From: Litorilituus lipolyticus
Lineage (GTDB): Bacteria; Pseudomonadota; Gammaproteobacteria; Enterobacterales; Alteromonadaceae
Length of the DNA: 64,000 nt
Assembly (NCBI RefSeq): GCF_006439335.1
Contig: NZ_SAWY01000009.1
Location: 1 to 64,000 of the forward strand
Reading direction: 5' to 3'
Shown: positions 33,642-42,779 of the stretch, in pieces
Layout: every line of letters starts with the position of its first letter
Numbering within the stretch: the first letter of the stretch is position 1
Notes under the pieces: model-generated
What the model was told of the DNA's origin: nothing
Seen by the model: only the letters and a program-made list of their open reading frames with translations
Database searches by the model: none
Made by a program: the position numbers and the translations under genes

Positions 33642-34832
33642 ATGAATAAAAGTAAAACATATAAAGTACTCCATATTGGTAAATATCACCCTCCTTTTAT
33701 GGGGGGAATTGAAAATTTTATGGCTGACTTGATGATGCAACAGGTTGCTGATGGGTATAATGTTTCGGCTATTGTACATCATCACCAAAAAGGGAAATCT
33801 TATGTAGAAGAGGTGGATAAGGGCGTAAAAATCTTTCGAGTTCCTTGTTTTGGGCAACTGGCCTATGCACCGATATCTCCGTCTTTTGGTTTATATCTTA
33901 ATAAAATCATTAAAGAGCAACAGCCTGAAATATTACACCTTCATATGCCTAATTTATCAGCGTTTTGGTGTTTATTGTTAGCTAGCGCGATGAAAATCCC
34001 TTGGGTTATTCATTGGCATGCTGATGTAATAGGAAGTGTACCAGATATGAAAATTAAGTTACTGTATCCTTTTTATCGATTTTTTGAATCAAGGTTATTA
34101 AAGCAAACTCAAAAAATTATTGCTACTTCTCCTGTGTATTTATCCTCTAGCTTGCCTTTGCAAAAATATAAGAAAAAAACCCAAATAATTCCTTTAGGCT
34201 TAAGTCAATACGGTGCGAAAGTTAGTGTCGATGAAACGTCAAACATAGGATGTGAAAAAGATGATGTTCTCAAGTTACTTATGGTTGGGCGTTTAACATA
34301 TTACAAGGGTCATAGTTTAATTATTGAAGCAATAGCAAGATTAAAGAGTCAAGGTAAAACGTTAAAACTGAATATTGTAGGTACTGGTGAATTGTTAAAC
34401 GAAATTGAGTCGGATATTGAGAAATTTGGCCTTATTCAAGACGTCCATTTGCTCGGTAAGTTGTCAGATGAAGATTTGGTTAGTGAAATGCAACAGTGTG
34501 ATTTGCTTTGTTTACCCTCAATTGAACGAACTGAAGCATTTGGAGTAGTATTATTAGAAGCTATGCGTGAAAGTAAAGCCTGTTTAGTATCTGATGTACC
34601 CGGTTCTGGAATGAGTTGGGTTGTAAAACAAGATGAAACGGGCTTTGTTGTTAAGCATGGTGATGTAGATGATTTAGTGGCAAAACTTACGGATATTTTG
34701 AATAATATGCATTTGCTTGATGATTATGCTATAGCTGGTTTTCAGCGTTTTAGTAAGCAATTTTCCATCGAGCAAGTGAGTCATCGAGTTAGCAGTTTAT
34801 ATAGAGAACTACACTCCGATAGAATTTTTTAG
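33642..34832 (+). CDS. Glycosyltransferase family 4
   Basis: Third GT4 in a row, from a different branch: KVLHIGKYHPPFMGGIENFMADL at the N-terminus (the GGIE acceptor loop) and HLHMPNLSAFW in the first domain. The donor domain begins with LLMVGRLTYYKGHSLIIEAI and has the EX7E motif in ERTEAFGVVLLEAM. At 396 residues it is full length. Its ATG directly abuts the preceding stop, so translation is coupled. It probably extends the lipid-linked repeat unit on the cytoplasmic face. The sugar donor cannot be read from sequence. Confidence 0.9.
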   Translation: MNKSKTYKVLHIGKYHPPFMGGIENFMADLMMQQVADGYNVSAIVHHHQKGKSYVEEVDKGVKIFRVPCFGQLAYAPISPSFGLYLNKIIKEQQPEILHLHMPNLSAFWCLLLASAMKIPWVIHWHADVIGSVPDMKIKLLYPFYRFFESRLLKQTQKIIATSPVYLSSSLPLQKYKKKTQIIPLGLSQYGAKVSVDETSNIGCEKDDVLKLLMVGRLTYYKGHSLIIEAIARLKSQGKTLKLNIVGTGELLNEIESDIEKFGLIQDVHLLGKLSDEDLVSEMQQCDLLCLPSIERTEAFGVVLLEAMRESKACLVSDVPGSGMSWVVKQDETGFVVKHGDVDDLVAKLTDILNNMHLLDDYAIAGFQRFSKQFSIEQVSHRVSSLYRELHSDRIF

Positions 34833-34853
34833 ATTAGGAGTATAGTGAAATAA

Positions 34854-35933
34854 ATGAAAGTAAATAGGTTTGACTCACTTGATGCTTTGAGAGGTCTCGC
34901 AGCATTATTAGTTGTATGGCAACACTCATCTGAATCTTTTAATAATCTTGCTGGAAGTGGTTTTTATTTAGCTGACATAGCTTGGCAGATTGATTTCGGT
35001 CGTATCGGAGTTGTGTGTTTCTTTTTGATTAGTGGCTTTGTTATCCCTACTAGCTTCTATAGTACTAATACTGTGACTGTGTGGACATTTGCTCTACGAC
35101 GATTCTTTAGGTTATATCCTATTTATTGGTCATCAATTCTGTTAGCAGTTGCATTAGGGACTCTCGCAAATAACTCTTATAGTCATTTCACTATATTGGC
35201 CAACTCTACTATGTTGCAAAGTTTCTTTAGAGAGTCGCATATTTTAGGATTATATTGGACACTTCAAATTGAACTTATATTTTATTGTTTTGCAGCACTC
35301 TTATTTAAGTTTAGCTTATTAAAAAATATAAAAGTACTTACTGCTCTCGTTTTAACAGGTACTATCATATTTATGTTTTTGCAATTAGCTACAACTGTAC
35401 TTCACGAAGAAATATCAGTGAGTAAAGAGTTTCAGTTAATTCCTTATATGTTAAGTATAATGTTTTTAGGTGCTATTTATAGAGCTTTTTACGATCATAA
35501 ATTACAAAAAATACAATGTAATCGCTATACTGTGCTAGCTACTTTGGTATGTTTTTCCTTGCCTGCATTAATATTGGTTCTAGAGGTTATTGGATTGAGT
35601 GTTAATGATCGAAGTATCCAGTTTGGATTATCCCACCTTTTAGCTCTTACGATTTTTTTATTAGGCTTATCTGTTATTGATAAAGTGCCTTCAATAATTG
35701 TCTATTTGGGGGCAATTAGTTATTCATTGTACCTATTTCACCCGATAATCATTAAAGGGGTCACTATCACCATAAACTCTTCATTTGGAGGAGTGCTAAA
35801 AGGGGAACATTTAGGGGGGTATATGATTGGAGTATTACTTGGAACTATACTTTTATCAGTTATTACTTATCACGGTATAGAAAAACCTTCAAATAAATTA
35901 GGTTATAAAATAACTAGTAGTAAAGTAAAGTAA
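34854..35933 (+). CDS. Acyltransferase family 3 (OafA/YrhL-like) membrane protein
   Basis: Membrane O-acyltransferase (PF01757) with about ten hydrophobic helices. The start carries the family signature FDSLDALRGLAALLVVWQH, in which R13 and H24 form the conserved R-X10-H pair. VCFFLISGFVIPTSF and RRFFRLYPIYW follow in the usual order. Such proteins acetylate (or acylate) hydroxyls of O-antigen or exopolysaccharide, moving the acyl group across the inner membrane. It lies 21 bases after a GT4 gene within the operon, so the substrate is probably the glycan made here. There is no SGNH extension, so it is the short form. Confidence 0.9.
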   Translation: MKVNRFDSLDALRGLAALLVVWQHSSESFNNLAGSGFYLADIAWQIDFGRIGVVCFFLISGFVIPTSFYSTNTVTVWTFALRRFFRLYPIYWSSILLAVALGTLANNSYSHFTILANSTMLQSFFRESHILGLYWTLQIELIFYCFAALLFKFSLLKNIKVLTALVLTGTIIFMFLQLATTVLHEEISVSKEFQLIPYMLSIMFLGAIYRAFYDHKLQKIQCNRYTVLATLVCFSLPALILVLEVIGLSVNDRSIQFGLSHLLALTIFLLGLSVIDKVPSIIVYLGAISYSLYLFHPIIIKGVTITINSSFGGVLKGEHLGGYMIGVLLGTILLSVITYHGIEKPSNKLGYKITSSKVK

Positions 35934-36023
35934 ATTCCAATATACAGTTCAAAAACTTATTTCTCGCAGAATAATTAAAAATCAGTATAATTATCACCGA
36001 TAATTAAATTTGGCTAAATCAGT

Positions 36024-36746
36024 TTGAAAAACAATCATATTTGTATAGTAATACCAGCAATGAATGAAGAGAAGACAATTGCAGTTATTGTCCGCTCTGT
36101 TTTAATGCTAGGCTATGGAATTATTGTAATTGATGATGCAAGTGTGGATAGCACAGCTATTGTAGCTGAGGAAGCTGGGGCTACGGTGTTACGAAACATC
36201 CAAAATATAGGCGCTTGGAAGTCAACTCAAGCTGGCCTTAGATATGCTGAGCAGTTAGGGTTTGATGTCGTTGTTACTATGGATGCTGATGGTCAGCATA
36301 ATGCTGAGAATATTAGCATATTGATTAATGAACATAAAAAAGGTGCGGATGTTGTTATAGGAAACTGCACTGAACGAGGAAGTGCTAGTCGACATCTAGC
36401 GTGGAGTTTTTTTAAATACATTAACCGTTTAAATGTAAGTGATATAACCTCAGGCTTTCGATTATATAGTGCAAAAGCTTTACCTTGTTTAATTTCACCA
36501 CAAGCTACAATGTTTGAATATCAGTGCATAGGTGTGTTATTGATGATGCGCAATATGGAGTTAAAAATTGTTGAAACATCGGTGCCAATGAATAAACGAG
36601 AAACTGGTATTTCACGTATTTTTCATTCATGGTTCGCAGTAGCTTATTATTTAGCCTATAGTGGCTTGCTTTCCTTAGCTAAAGCATTCCCTACCAATAA
36701 AAGTAAATATATAAAAAGAATTACAAGGTTAAAAGACATTGAATAA
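36024..36746 (+). CDS. GT2 glycosyltransferase, DPM1-like, paired with DUF2304
   Basis: Family 2 GT-A transferase of 240 residues. It has IVIPAMNEEKTIAVIVRSV, VIDDASVDSTAIVAEEAGA, QNIGAWKSTQAGLRYA and the metal-binding DADGQHNAENI. This is the DPM1/DPG synthase-like branch, which often uses polyprenyl phosphate as acceptor. There are no C-terminal helices, unlike the GT2 at 10607-11533. It starts at TTG with little upstream ribosome-site support; no better start is visible. It overlaps the DUF2304 gene by eight bases. That pairing is common and suggests the small membrane protein helps anchor the enzyme or move its product. Confidence 0.87.
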   Translation: MKNNHICIVIPAMNEEKTIAVIVRSVLMLGYGIIVIDDASVDSTAIVAEEAGATVLRNIQNIGAWKSTQAGLRYAEQLGFDVVVTMDADGQHNAENISILINEHKKGADVVIGNCTERGSASRHLAWSFFKYINRLNVSDITSGFRLYSAKALPCLISPQATMFEYQCIGVLLMMRNMELKIVETSVPMNKRETGISRIFHSWFAVAYYLAYSGLLSLAKAFPTNKSKYIKRITRLKDIE

Positions 36747-37092
36747 CCCTCAAATTGTATCCTCTATCATTGGTTTAGTTTTAGCTGTTGTTATTTACTG
36801 GTTAGTTCGTCGAGATCATTTAGCTCCAAAGCAAGCTTTACGTTGGGTGTTGGTCGCGACAGCTATACTTGTTTTAGGTACATTCCCCGTTATTATTGAT
36901 TGGGTTGGTTATACCGTAGGGATAGCTTACCCTCCTATAATTCCTGTTATTGTTGGTTTAGGGGCGGCATTGATAAAAATAATGTTGATGGATATTCAGC
37001 AAAATAAGTCAAACATTACACAAGATCGTATTATTCAAAAACTTGCTATACTAGAAGCCGAACTTAAAGTATTGCAAAACATTAAAAAGTAA
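36739..37092 (+). CDS. DUF2304 small membrane protein
   Basis: A 117-residue protein with three hydrophobic helices (about 3-22, 32-54 and 66-84) and a charged coiled-coil tail (QDRIIQKLAILEAELKVLQ). IIGLVLAVVIYWLVRRDHL and the RWVLVATAILVLG segment match DUF2304 (PF10066), which typically follows a DPM1-like GT2 gene as here. It starts at TTG at 36739 with AAGG upstream, eight bases inside the GT2 gene. By context it partners the transferase at the membrane; the family has no established activity that I know of. It is the last plus-strand gene before the inverted pair. Confidence 0.85.
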   Translation: MNNPQIVSSIIGLVLAVVIYWLVRRDHLAPKQALRWVLVATAILVLGTFPVIIDWVGYTVGIAYPPIIPVIVGLGAALIKIMLMDIQQNKSNITQDRIIQKLAILEAELKVLQNIKK

Positions 37093-37138
37093 AGTTAGGC
37101 TTATATTTTATTAAGTAAGATATACAGTGCTTAATAAG

Positions 37139-38176
37139 CTAGTTGAACTCTACCAAAGGAGAGTAAATTTGATAAGAAAGTGCTACCTTACTTTTATCTA
37201 TACCAATGTGAGAGCAAAAGTTTGTACCTGCCTTAGTATAAGCTGCCATTAATTCTGCATAGTCTTCATATTCATTAGTATTTATTGTGATTTTGCTTAA
37301 AGATTCTACTTGTCTTACTAAAGAGAAGTCTCCCACAGAGATGGATTTATTACCTGATATTGAATTATTTATCCTTTGAACTATTTCTTTGGAAAAAGGA
37401 ATATTTAAAGTAGAAAATAAGTTTTTGAACTTTATTTCTGCCTCTTTACATATTTCCTCATATAACACTATAACGGCTGAATTATTTTCAGCGTTTTTTT
37501 CTTTAATACACCAAACTTTATATTTAACTAGGGCTTCAACCCATCCTTGAAGATAACCCATTTGATAATGGAAACTATGTGATGTGATGTTAGGGCTAAA
37601 GCTATTTATGATTGCCAAAGATTCTTTACTAAATTTTTTTGAGAAAATATCTTTAGGTTGCCAGTCCAATGCTTGATAGCTTTTTGCTACAGAAAAAGGG
37701 TGTCTCAATAAATATATTAAGTTTATTGATTTAGAAAGGTAGGAGTCAATAATAAGAGGATTAACTTCTTTTATCACAAGCGTCTTTGGGATTGCACTAT
37801 TCTTCCATTGTTTAGGAAATGCAATAGTTGAGTTTGTAAAGTTTGGAGTGCCAGCAAAGGTTCTATCAATATATGTTTGATATTCAGACCAGTTATCACA
37901 ACTTGAATGATCAAATACAGAAATGCGAGATGCTTTATTTTGTATGTAGCTTGTTGTGATAGGTTCTCTTAGGTAACGAACTTGTTCTCCACTTCCTATA
38001 ATTGAGCCAACCCAACTGGAACCACAACGGGGCAATGATAAAATAACTACAGGTGAAGTTACTGACTTGAAGCTTTTATCAGTTAGTGATAACAAGAAAG
38101 GTGCTTTTAAATACAGCTTTAATTTAAACAGTTTTATTTTTAGTTTCGCAGGTAAGTAATTAATTATTTTCTTCAT
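37139..38176 (-). CDS. Sulfotransferase-like protein (PAPS-dependent)
   Basis: Contains both co-substrate motifs of sulfotransferases. The 5'-phosphosulfate loop is VILSLPRCGSSWVG (44-57) and the 3'-phosphate motif is LIYLLRHPFSVAKSYQ (153-168). In the family these transfer sulfate from PAPS to a hydroxyl or amine of a carbohydrate or lipid. At 345 residues it has usual length. No signal peptide is evident, so it acts in the cytoplasm, presumably on a nucleotide- or lipid-linked sugar. It is on the minus strand, 57 bases downstream of a flippase gene, both opposed to the surrounding cluster. Sulfated surface polysaccharides are common in marine bacteria. Confidence 0.85.
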   Translation of the reverse strand: MKKIINYLPAKLKIKLFKLKLYLKAPFLLSLTDKSFKSVTSPVVILSLPRCGSSWVGSIIGSGEQVRYLREPITTSYIQNKASRISVFDHSSCDNWSEYQTYIDRTFAGTPNFTNSTIAFPKQWKNSAIPKTLVIKEVNPLIIDSYLSKSINLIYLLRHPFSVAKSYQALDWQPKDIFSKKFSKESLAIINSFSPNITSHSFHYQMGYLQGWVEALVKYKVWCIKEKNAENNSAVIVLYEEICKEAEIKFKNLFSTLNIPFSKEIVQRINNSISGNKSISVGDFSLVRQVESLSKITINTNEYEDYAELMAAYTKAGTNFCSHIGIDKSKVALSYQIYSPLVEFN

Positions 38177-38233
38177 CTATATTTTTAACTGAAATTAAAG
38201 TGTGTTTTTAGCATTGTCATGGAAATATGGTCG

Positions 38234-39544
38234 TTATCTTTGAGCTACTCTGTGCCCATTTAGTAAGTGCTTTGGCCACATAAACATAGCACGTATCATG
38301 AATATCATAAATGCTCGAGTCGGTTTTGTTAGCGTTAGGCTGATAAAACTTGCGATTATATAAGAAATTAATGTGGCCCAAGCTGCTCCAACTCCACCGT
38401 AAATAGGAATTAACCATAAGTTAAGAAGGATGTTGCTAATTGCACCAGCAATATGGCTTATTAAGCTAAATTTATAATTTCCTTCTATGATTAACCACTT
38501 GCTCAAAATTGCTCTTTGAAAAATAAATATTGTCGCAAAAATATGTATACTCAAAATTGAAGCACTACTATGATAATTACTTCCATAGATTATATTAATC
38601 AATGGTTTAGAGAAATAGAACGTTAATATACTTATTATAAGGGCAGATATGAACATGAAGCTTAGCATTACCGTTAATAACTCATTAAATCGTTCCTGTG
38701 ATTGTTGTTTTGTTTTTATCAGTTTAGGATTAAATGCATTGGCAATAAGAACAGGGAATACGTACCAAAATTCTGAAAGTTTAGCCGCAGCAGCATAATA
38801 TGCTACCTGCTCAGTACCTTGAAATTTTGCAATCATCAATTGATCTATTTTGAGATATAAAACTGCTGCTATACCAGAAAACAATAACCACTTGCCTTTA
38901 TCGAAAAGGATTAATGTACTTTTCCTAGATAATGATTTTTTAAGTTGTATGTTCATTGGGGATTTTTTTTTATAATACAGCACTAAAAAACCAGAACCAA
39001 TGAACGCAAATTCTAAACCATGAATAACTATTAATGTGAATACCCCAGCTCCAAGAAAAATGGCTGTGATTTTAGCTACACCAGCTATTAAGCAAACGAC
39101 TAGTTTAACTAGTAATGTTTGAGTTACTTTGTTTTTAGCTAAAAAATAGTGCTCGATTACATAAAATAGAGTAAAACTTTGTAAAGCCAATAGACTTACT
39201 ACATAGATGATTTGTTCTTTACTAAAACCCAATAAATAAACGCTTATTGAGCCAATAATGATACAACCTAGTGCTCCAGTACTTCTAATAATTAAAGCGG
39301 TTAAAAAAAAGTGATGGCTATGCTTTGGGTATTTTACAAAATATTTGGTAGTAATACTTGCTAACCCCATTGCACAAAAGGGTATGAATAAAGCGCTAAA
39401 TGAGGTTATGTAACTATATTGCCCGAAAAACTCTGGACCGGCTACTCGCGCCATTAGTATAGTGGTTAAAAAAGCTATAGCTAAAAGTACAATTTTACCA
39501 AGAATAAGCAAAATGCTGTTTTTTATGTTTATTGAAAGCAGCAT
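38234..39544 (-). CDS. Oligosaccharide flippase family protein (Wzx-like)
   Basis: A 436-residue protein with 12-14 hydrophobic helices. The N-terminus (ILLILGKIVLLAIAFLTTIL, then MARVAGPEFFGQYSYITSF) is typical of Polysacc_synt/Wzx flippases, and WYVFPVLIANAFNPKLIK belongs to the same family. It would move lipid-linked oligosaccharides across the inner membrane. It is transcribed opposite to the main cluster together with a sulfotransferase, so it may export a sulfated unit. It resembles the flippase at 45014-46246 in general layout but not closely enough to call a recent duplicate. Confidence 0.85.
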   Translation of the reverse strand: MLLSINIKNSILLILGKIVLLAIAFLTTILMARVAGPEFFGQYSYITSFSALFIPFCAMGLASITTKYFVKYPKHSHHFFLTALIIRSTGALGCIIIGSISVYLLGFSKEQIIYVVSLLALQSFTLFYVIEHYFLAKNKVTQTLLVKLVVCLIAGVAKITAIFLGAGVFTLIVIHGLEFAFIGSGFLVLYYKKKSPMNIQLKKSLSRKSTLILFDKGKWLLFSGIAAVLYLKIDQLMIAKFQGTEQVAYYAAAAKLSEFWYVFPVLIANAFNPKLIKTKQQSQERFNELLTVMLSFMFISALIISILTFYFSKPLINIIYGSNYHSSASILSIHIFATIFIFQRAILSKWLIIEGNYKFSLISHIAGAISNILLNLWLIPIYGGVGAAWATLISYIIASFISLTLTKPTRAFMIFMIRAMFMWPKHLLNGHRVAQR

Positions 39545-39881
39545 GTTTTTATCATTATTTCCTCGTATTCTAAAAGATAGTTTTTAGCTGTTTAATATAT
39601 CACGAACTTATCAAACCTTTAAAAATGTTTTTGTTGTTTTGAGTATGTTGTTTAGTCAAAAAATTAGATGAGCTTCATGGGATGATTTGTATACAGTTTT
39701 ATAAGTAAATTTAAATGAACTTATATCTTTAAAAGTATTAGTATTCTTGAAGAGACTTGATAACATAATTTAATTCATTTCTTTCTAGTTTTATTTCATT
39801 ACTGTAGAATGTCACCTCAATTTTTTAAGCAATGCGTCACATAGTCTATATGCTTGCGTGCTAATTTGGTTTTTTATTACT
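39545..39881. other. Divergent AT-rich intergenic region
   Basis: About 310-340 bases separate the minus-strand flippase from the plus-strand GT4 gene. It must hold promoters for both directions. It is very AT-rich, with several candidate -10 boxes but no convincing -35/-10 pair. I saw no ORF, strong hairpin, RNA gene or JUMPStart/ops element. Confidence 0.5.
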
Positions 39882-40910
39882 TTGGATATTCTACTTATAA
39901 CCAACATGGGGCGATCAGATAAAGCCCCAGCCTCAGGGGAATTTGTCAGGCGTCAATTAGCTGCATTAAAATCGATTACTCAGGATGAAATTTTATTCTC
40001 ATACTTTGAGATGCCATCGGAAGTGGCAAATGCCAACTCGAGTACAAAACGTTATTTAACTTTTGTTAGTGCCTTTTTTACAAAATATATTTTTTCAAGA
40101 AAGAAATTCTCAATACTGCATGTACATTTCTTCTTCCCTACAATTTTACTTGCAATTGCATATAAAATATTTCGAAATCCAAGAGTAAAAATCATTACTA
40201 CCTTTCATGGCAATGATGTCTATGCATATAGACATGCACCCTGGTGGTATAGAATAAGCTTTTCATTTGTGCACCACTCAATTTTTGTGACTGAAAGATT
40301 AAAACAAAGCTTTTATAATCAAAATATCTCCTACTCGGTTTTGTGTGCTGGTATCTTACCTGTATTTAAAGCTGAAGCTAAAAAAGTTAAAGAATATGAT
40401 TTAATATTTGTTGGTACATTAAATAAAAATAAAGGTGCATTGAGATTAATAGAACTTTTAGGGCAACTTCCTGATTCTGTTTCGTTAGCTGTGGTTGGGA
40501 CAGGGGAGTTTCAGCGAGAACTTGAGGGTTTATCAAAAAATCATAATGTAGAATACTTTAAGTTTAGTTGTGCTGAAGAGCTAGTAAATTTATATCAAAA
40601 ATCTAAGTGGCTGATAAATTTAAGTTACAATGAGTCTTTTGGTTTGGTCATAACTGAGGCTATGGCATGCGGTTTACCTGTTATTGCTACTAAAACTGAT
40701 GGTTCATTGAGTCAAGTTATAGAAAATCATAATGGATATATTATTCAACAAAATGAAAAGATCTCGGGTAATATTTTTAAATTAATCTCTGAAACTTCAC
40801 GATATAAATATAACCAACTTTCTGATAATGCAAAGTTAAGCACTAAGAAATATCAACTTTCTTTTGTTGTTAAAGAAATTAAAAAAATATATTTAGAGAT
40901 TATTAATTAG
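39882..40910 (+). CDS. Glycosyltransferase family 4
   Basis: GT-B family 4 transferase. I prefer the TTG at 39882, which gives the usual GT4 opening (DILLITNMGRSDKAPASGEFVRRQL). An in-frame GTG at 39858 would add eight hydrophobic residues with no ribosome site. Other landmarks are HVHFFFPTILLA, ITTFHGNDVYAYRH (acceptor side), the donor-domain start DLIFVGTLNKNKGALRLIELL, and EX7E in NESFGLVITEAMACGLPVIA. Its TAG stop shares one base with the GTG of the wecG-like gene. It opens the second plus-strand block, ending with Wzz, Wzy, Wzx and LicD. Substrates unknown. Confidence 0.88.
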   Translation: MDILLITNMGRSDKAPASGEFVRRQLAALKSITQDEILFSYFEMPSEVANANSSTKRYLTFVSAFFTKYIFSRKKFSILHVHFFFPTILLAIAYKIFRNPRVKIITTFHGNDVYAYRHAPWWYRISFSFVHHSIFVTERLKQSFYNQNISYSVLCAGILPVFKAEAKKVKEYDLIFVGTLNKNKGALRLIELLGQLPDSVSLAVVGTGEFQRELEGLSKNHNVEYFKFSCAEELVNLYQKSKWLINLSYNESFGLVITEAMACGLPVIATKTDGSLSQVIENHNGYIIQQNEKISGNIFKLISETSRYKYNQLSDNAKLSTKKYQLSFVVKEIKKIYLEIIN

Positions 40911-41641
40911 TGAAAGAGAATATGATCAAACCTATTAATATAGCTAATATTCCGGTAAAACCTTACACATCATTTGAGCATGTCCTTGAATCTATATTTG
41001 ATGAGAAGTACAAAGTTATTCCTGGTGTTGCTATCGCAATCAATCCTGAGAAAATATTAAAAAGTTTAGAGTCTGATGAAATAAAGCAGATATTACTCGA
41101 TGCTACTATCCCTTATGCCGATGGAATTGGTGTTGTAAAAGTGATGGAAAAAAAATCGAAGCAAAAGCTTGCTCGAATTCCAGGATCAGAACTGTGGTTA
41201 GAGGTTTTAAAGAAAGCTTCGCTTAGTGGTGAGCCAATATTTTTACTAGGCAGCAAAAAAAATATAATAAACCAATGCGCTCAAAAACTAGTTGATGAAC
41301 TAGATTCGAATATAGTTGGTATTTCAGATGGCTACTTTTCTGAACAAGAAAAATTGATTAAAGAGATTCATTTTAGTGGTGCAAGTATTGTTATTGTAGC
41401 GTTAGGCTCGCCAAAGCAAGAAGTTTTTATCAACCATTGTAAAAAAGTGCACCCTAACGCCTTTTATATGGGGGTTGGCGGTAGCTTTGATGTATATGTT
41501 GGTAATGTCAAACGTGCTCCTAGTTTTTGGATTAATCTAAATTTGGAGTGGTTATATAGGTTACTGAAAGAGCCTAAGCGATTTTTCAGGCAATTGAGGC
41601 TATTCAAGTTTATCTATATGTATATATTTAATAAAATATGA
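40910..41641 (+). CDS. wecG: WecG/TagA/CpsF family glycosyltransferase
   Basis: GT26 enzyme. In E. coli, WecG transfers ManNAcA from its UDP form to lipid I of enterobacterial common antigen; TagA transfers ManNAc in wall teichoic acid synthesis. The match to WecG is strong in YADGIGVVKVM, RIPGSELWLEVL, IFLLGSK, ISDGYFSEQE, VALGSPKQEVF, YMGVGGSFDVYVGNVKRAP and LEWLYRLLKEPKR. The basic C-terminus (FRQLRLFKFIYMYI) is the membrane-binding part. The start is GTG at 40910, overlapping the previous stop by one base; ATG at 40922 is possible. The ManNAcA synthesis genes are not present here, so the donor could differ from that of E. coli. Confidence 0.88.
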   Translation: MKENMIKPINIANIPVKPYTSFEHVLESIFDEKYKVIPGVAIAINPEKILKSLESDEIKQILLDATIPYADGIGVVKVMEKKSKQKLARIPGSELWLEVLKKASLSGEPIFLLGSKKNIINQCAQKLVDELDSNIVGISDGYFSEQEKLIKEIHFSGASIVIVALGSPKQEVFINHCKKVHPNAFYMGVGGSFDVYVGNVKRAPSFWINLNLEWLYRLLKEPKRFFRQLRLFKFIYMYIFNKI

Positions 41642-41752
41642 GTAATTGTTGTTTGAATATTCTCCGTGTATTAAATCAACCTAAATATTTCCTAAATTGT
41701 GTAGTAAATGTGAAAAACATAATAAAACAAAACTTAACCCCTAATCAATTTT

Positions 41753-42733
41753 GTGAAGTTTGAGATGTACGATAAAACTATTGGTATTTATATGCCTACA
41801 CATAACCGTGTAGAATTGCTAAAAAAAGCAATTAATTCAGTTTTGGCGCAAAGTTATCAAAACTTCAAATTAGTCATTGTAAATGATGGGTCGAGTGATG
41901 GTACTCAAGCATATTTAGAATCATTAAAAGATCCCAGAATCAGTTTTATTGAGCATAAATCGCCAATGGGAGCTTGTCGCTCTAGAAATGATGCAATTGA
42001 TTTTTTGGATACTGAGCTTGTGACAGGCTTAGATGACGACGATACTTTCTTACCTGAACGATTAACTGAATTATTGTCTGTATATGATGATAACTATTCT
42101 TTTGTTTGTAGTGGTTATTATTGGGATTATGGAACATATAAAAAGCCTCTGTTTAAGGGAAACCGAGAAATAACTCTTTCAGATGCCTTTGACTTAAACC
42201 AATGCTCGAATCAAATATTAGTAAATAGAAAAAGGGTCATTGATATTGGTGGCTTTGATGTTAGCTTACCAGCTTTGCAAGATTACGATTTATGGATCAG
42301 GCTTATTTCAAATTATGGAACTGCTTATAGGTTAGGTAAACCTTTGTATATAGTTAATAGTGATCAGAATATTGAGCATATATCTTCTGTTGATAATAAA
42401 ATGAAAGCAATAGCTATATTTTCTAAGAAACATGAAAAACTGATGTTAAAAAGAAATAAAGAAAACTTTGAGTTTTATAAGAAGAAAATTAATGGTGATA
42501 AATTTAGCTTCCTTAATTTGCTTACATCTATAAAGTATGGCCTATTCAATTTGAAATTGAGGCTGTTCTTTTCTAGATACTTCAAAAGAATATCAACAAT
42601 AAGATTAAAGTATTTGCAATCGGGCGGATTGTTGCACTTATTGAAAAGTGAAATAAAAGACTTACTCTCATCAAATTGTATTCATGTGACAATTGTTTTG
42701 ATTCTTTTATTTCTTACTTTTTATTTTTATTGA
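41753..42733 (+). CDS. GT2 glycosyltransferase with C-terminal membrane helix
   Basis: Family 2 GT-A enzyme with GIYMPTHNRVELLKKAINSVLAQSY at the start, VIVNDGSSDGT, MGACRSRNDAIDFLD and an aspartate cluster LDDDDTFLPERLTEL as the metal site. DIGGFDVSLPALQDYDLWIRL is the usual acceptor-side motif. The last 20 residues are hydrophobic (VTIVLILLFLTFYFY), so it is tail-anchored to the membrane. Start choice is uncertain between GTG at 41753 and ATG at 41765; neither has a strong ribosome site. A 111-base gap separates it from wecG. Donor unknown. Confidence 0.86.
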   Translation: MKFEMYDKTIGIYMPTHNRVELLKKAINSVLAQSYQNFKLVIVNDGSSDGTQAYLESLKDPRISFIEHKSPMGACRSRNDAIDFLDTELVTGLDDDDTFLPERLTELLSVYDDNYSFVCSGYYWDYGTYKKPLFKGNREITLSDAFDLNQCSNQILVNRKRVIDIGGFDVSLPALQDYDLWIRLISNYGTAYRLGKPLYIVNSDQNIEHISSVDNKMKAIAIFSKKHEKLMLKRNKENFEFYKKKINGDKFSFLNLLTSIKYGLFNLKLRLFFSRYFKRISTIRLKYLQSGGLLHLLKSEIKDLLSSNCIHVTIVLILLFLTFYFY

Positions 42734-42779
42734 TGTGATTTTTTATCTCCTGGATTTTTGTTAATAATAAGGATTAATA

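Noticed and set aside
37109-37136. Hairpin TATTAAG/CTTAATA between convergent genes
   Set aside because: Seven A:T-rich pairs with a 14-base loop and no T-tract; too weak to call a terminator.
41477-41484. GGCGGTAG, identical to the core of the ops (RfaH) element
   Set aside because: It lies inside the wecG-like coding region and encodes the conserved GVGGSFDV motif, not in an operon leader. No JUMPStart sequence surrounds it.
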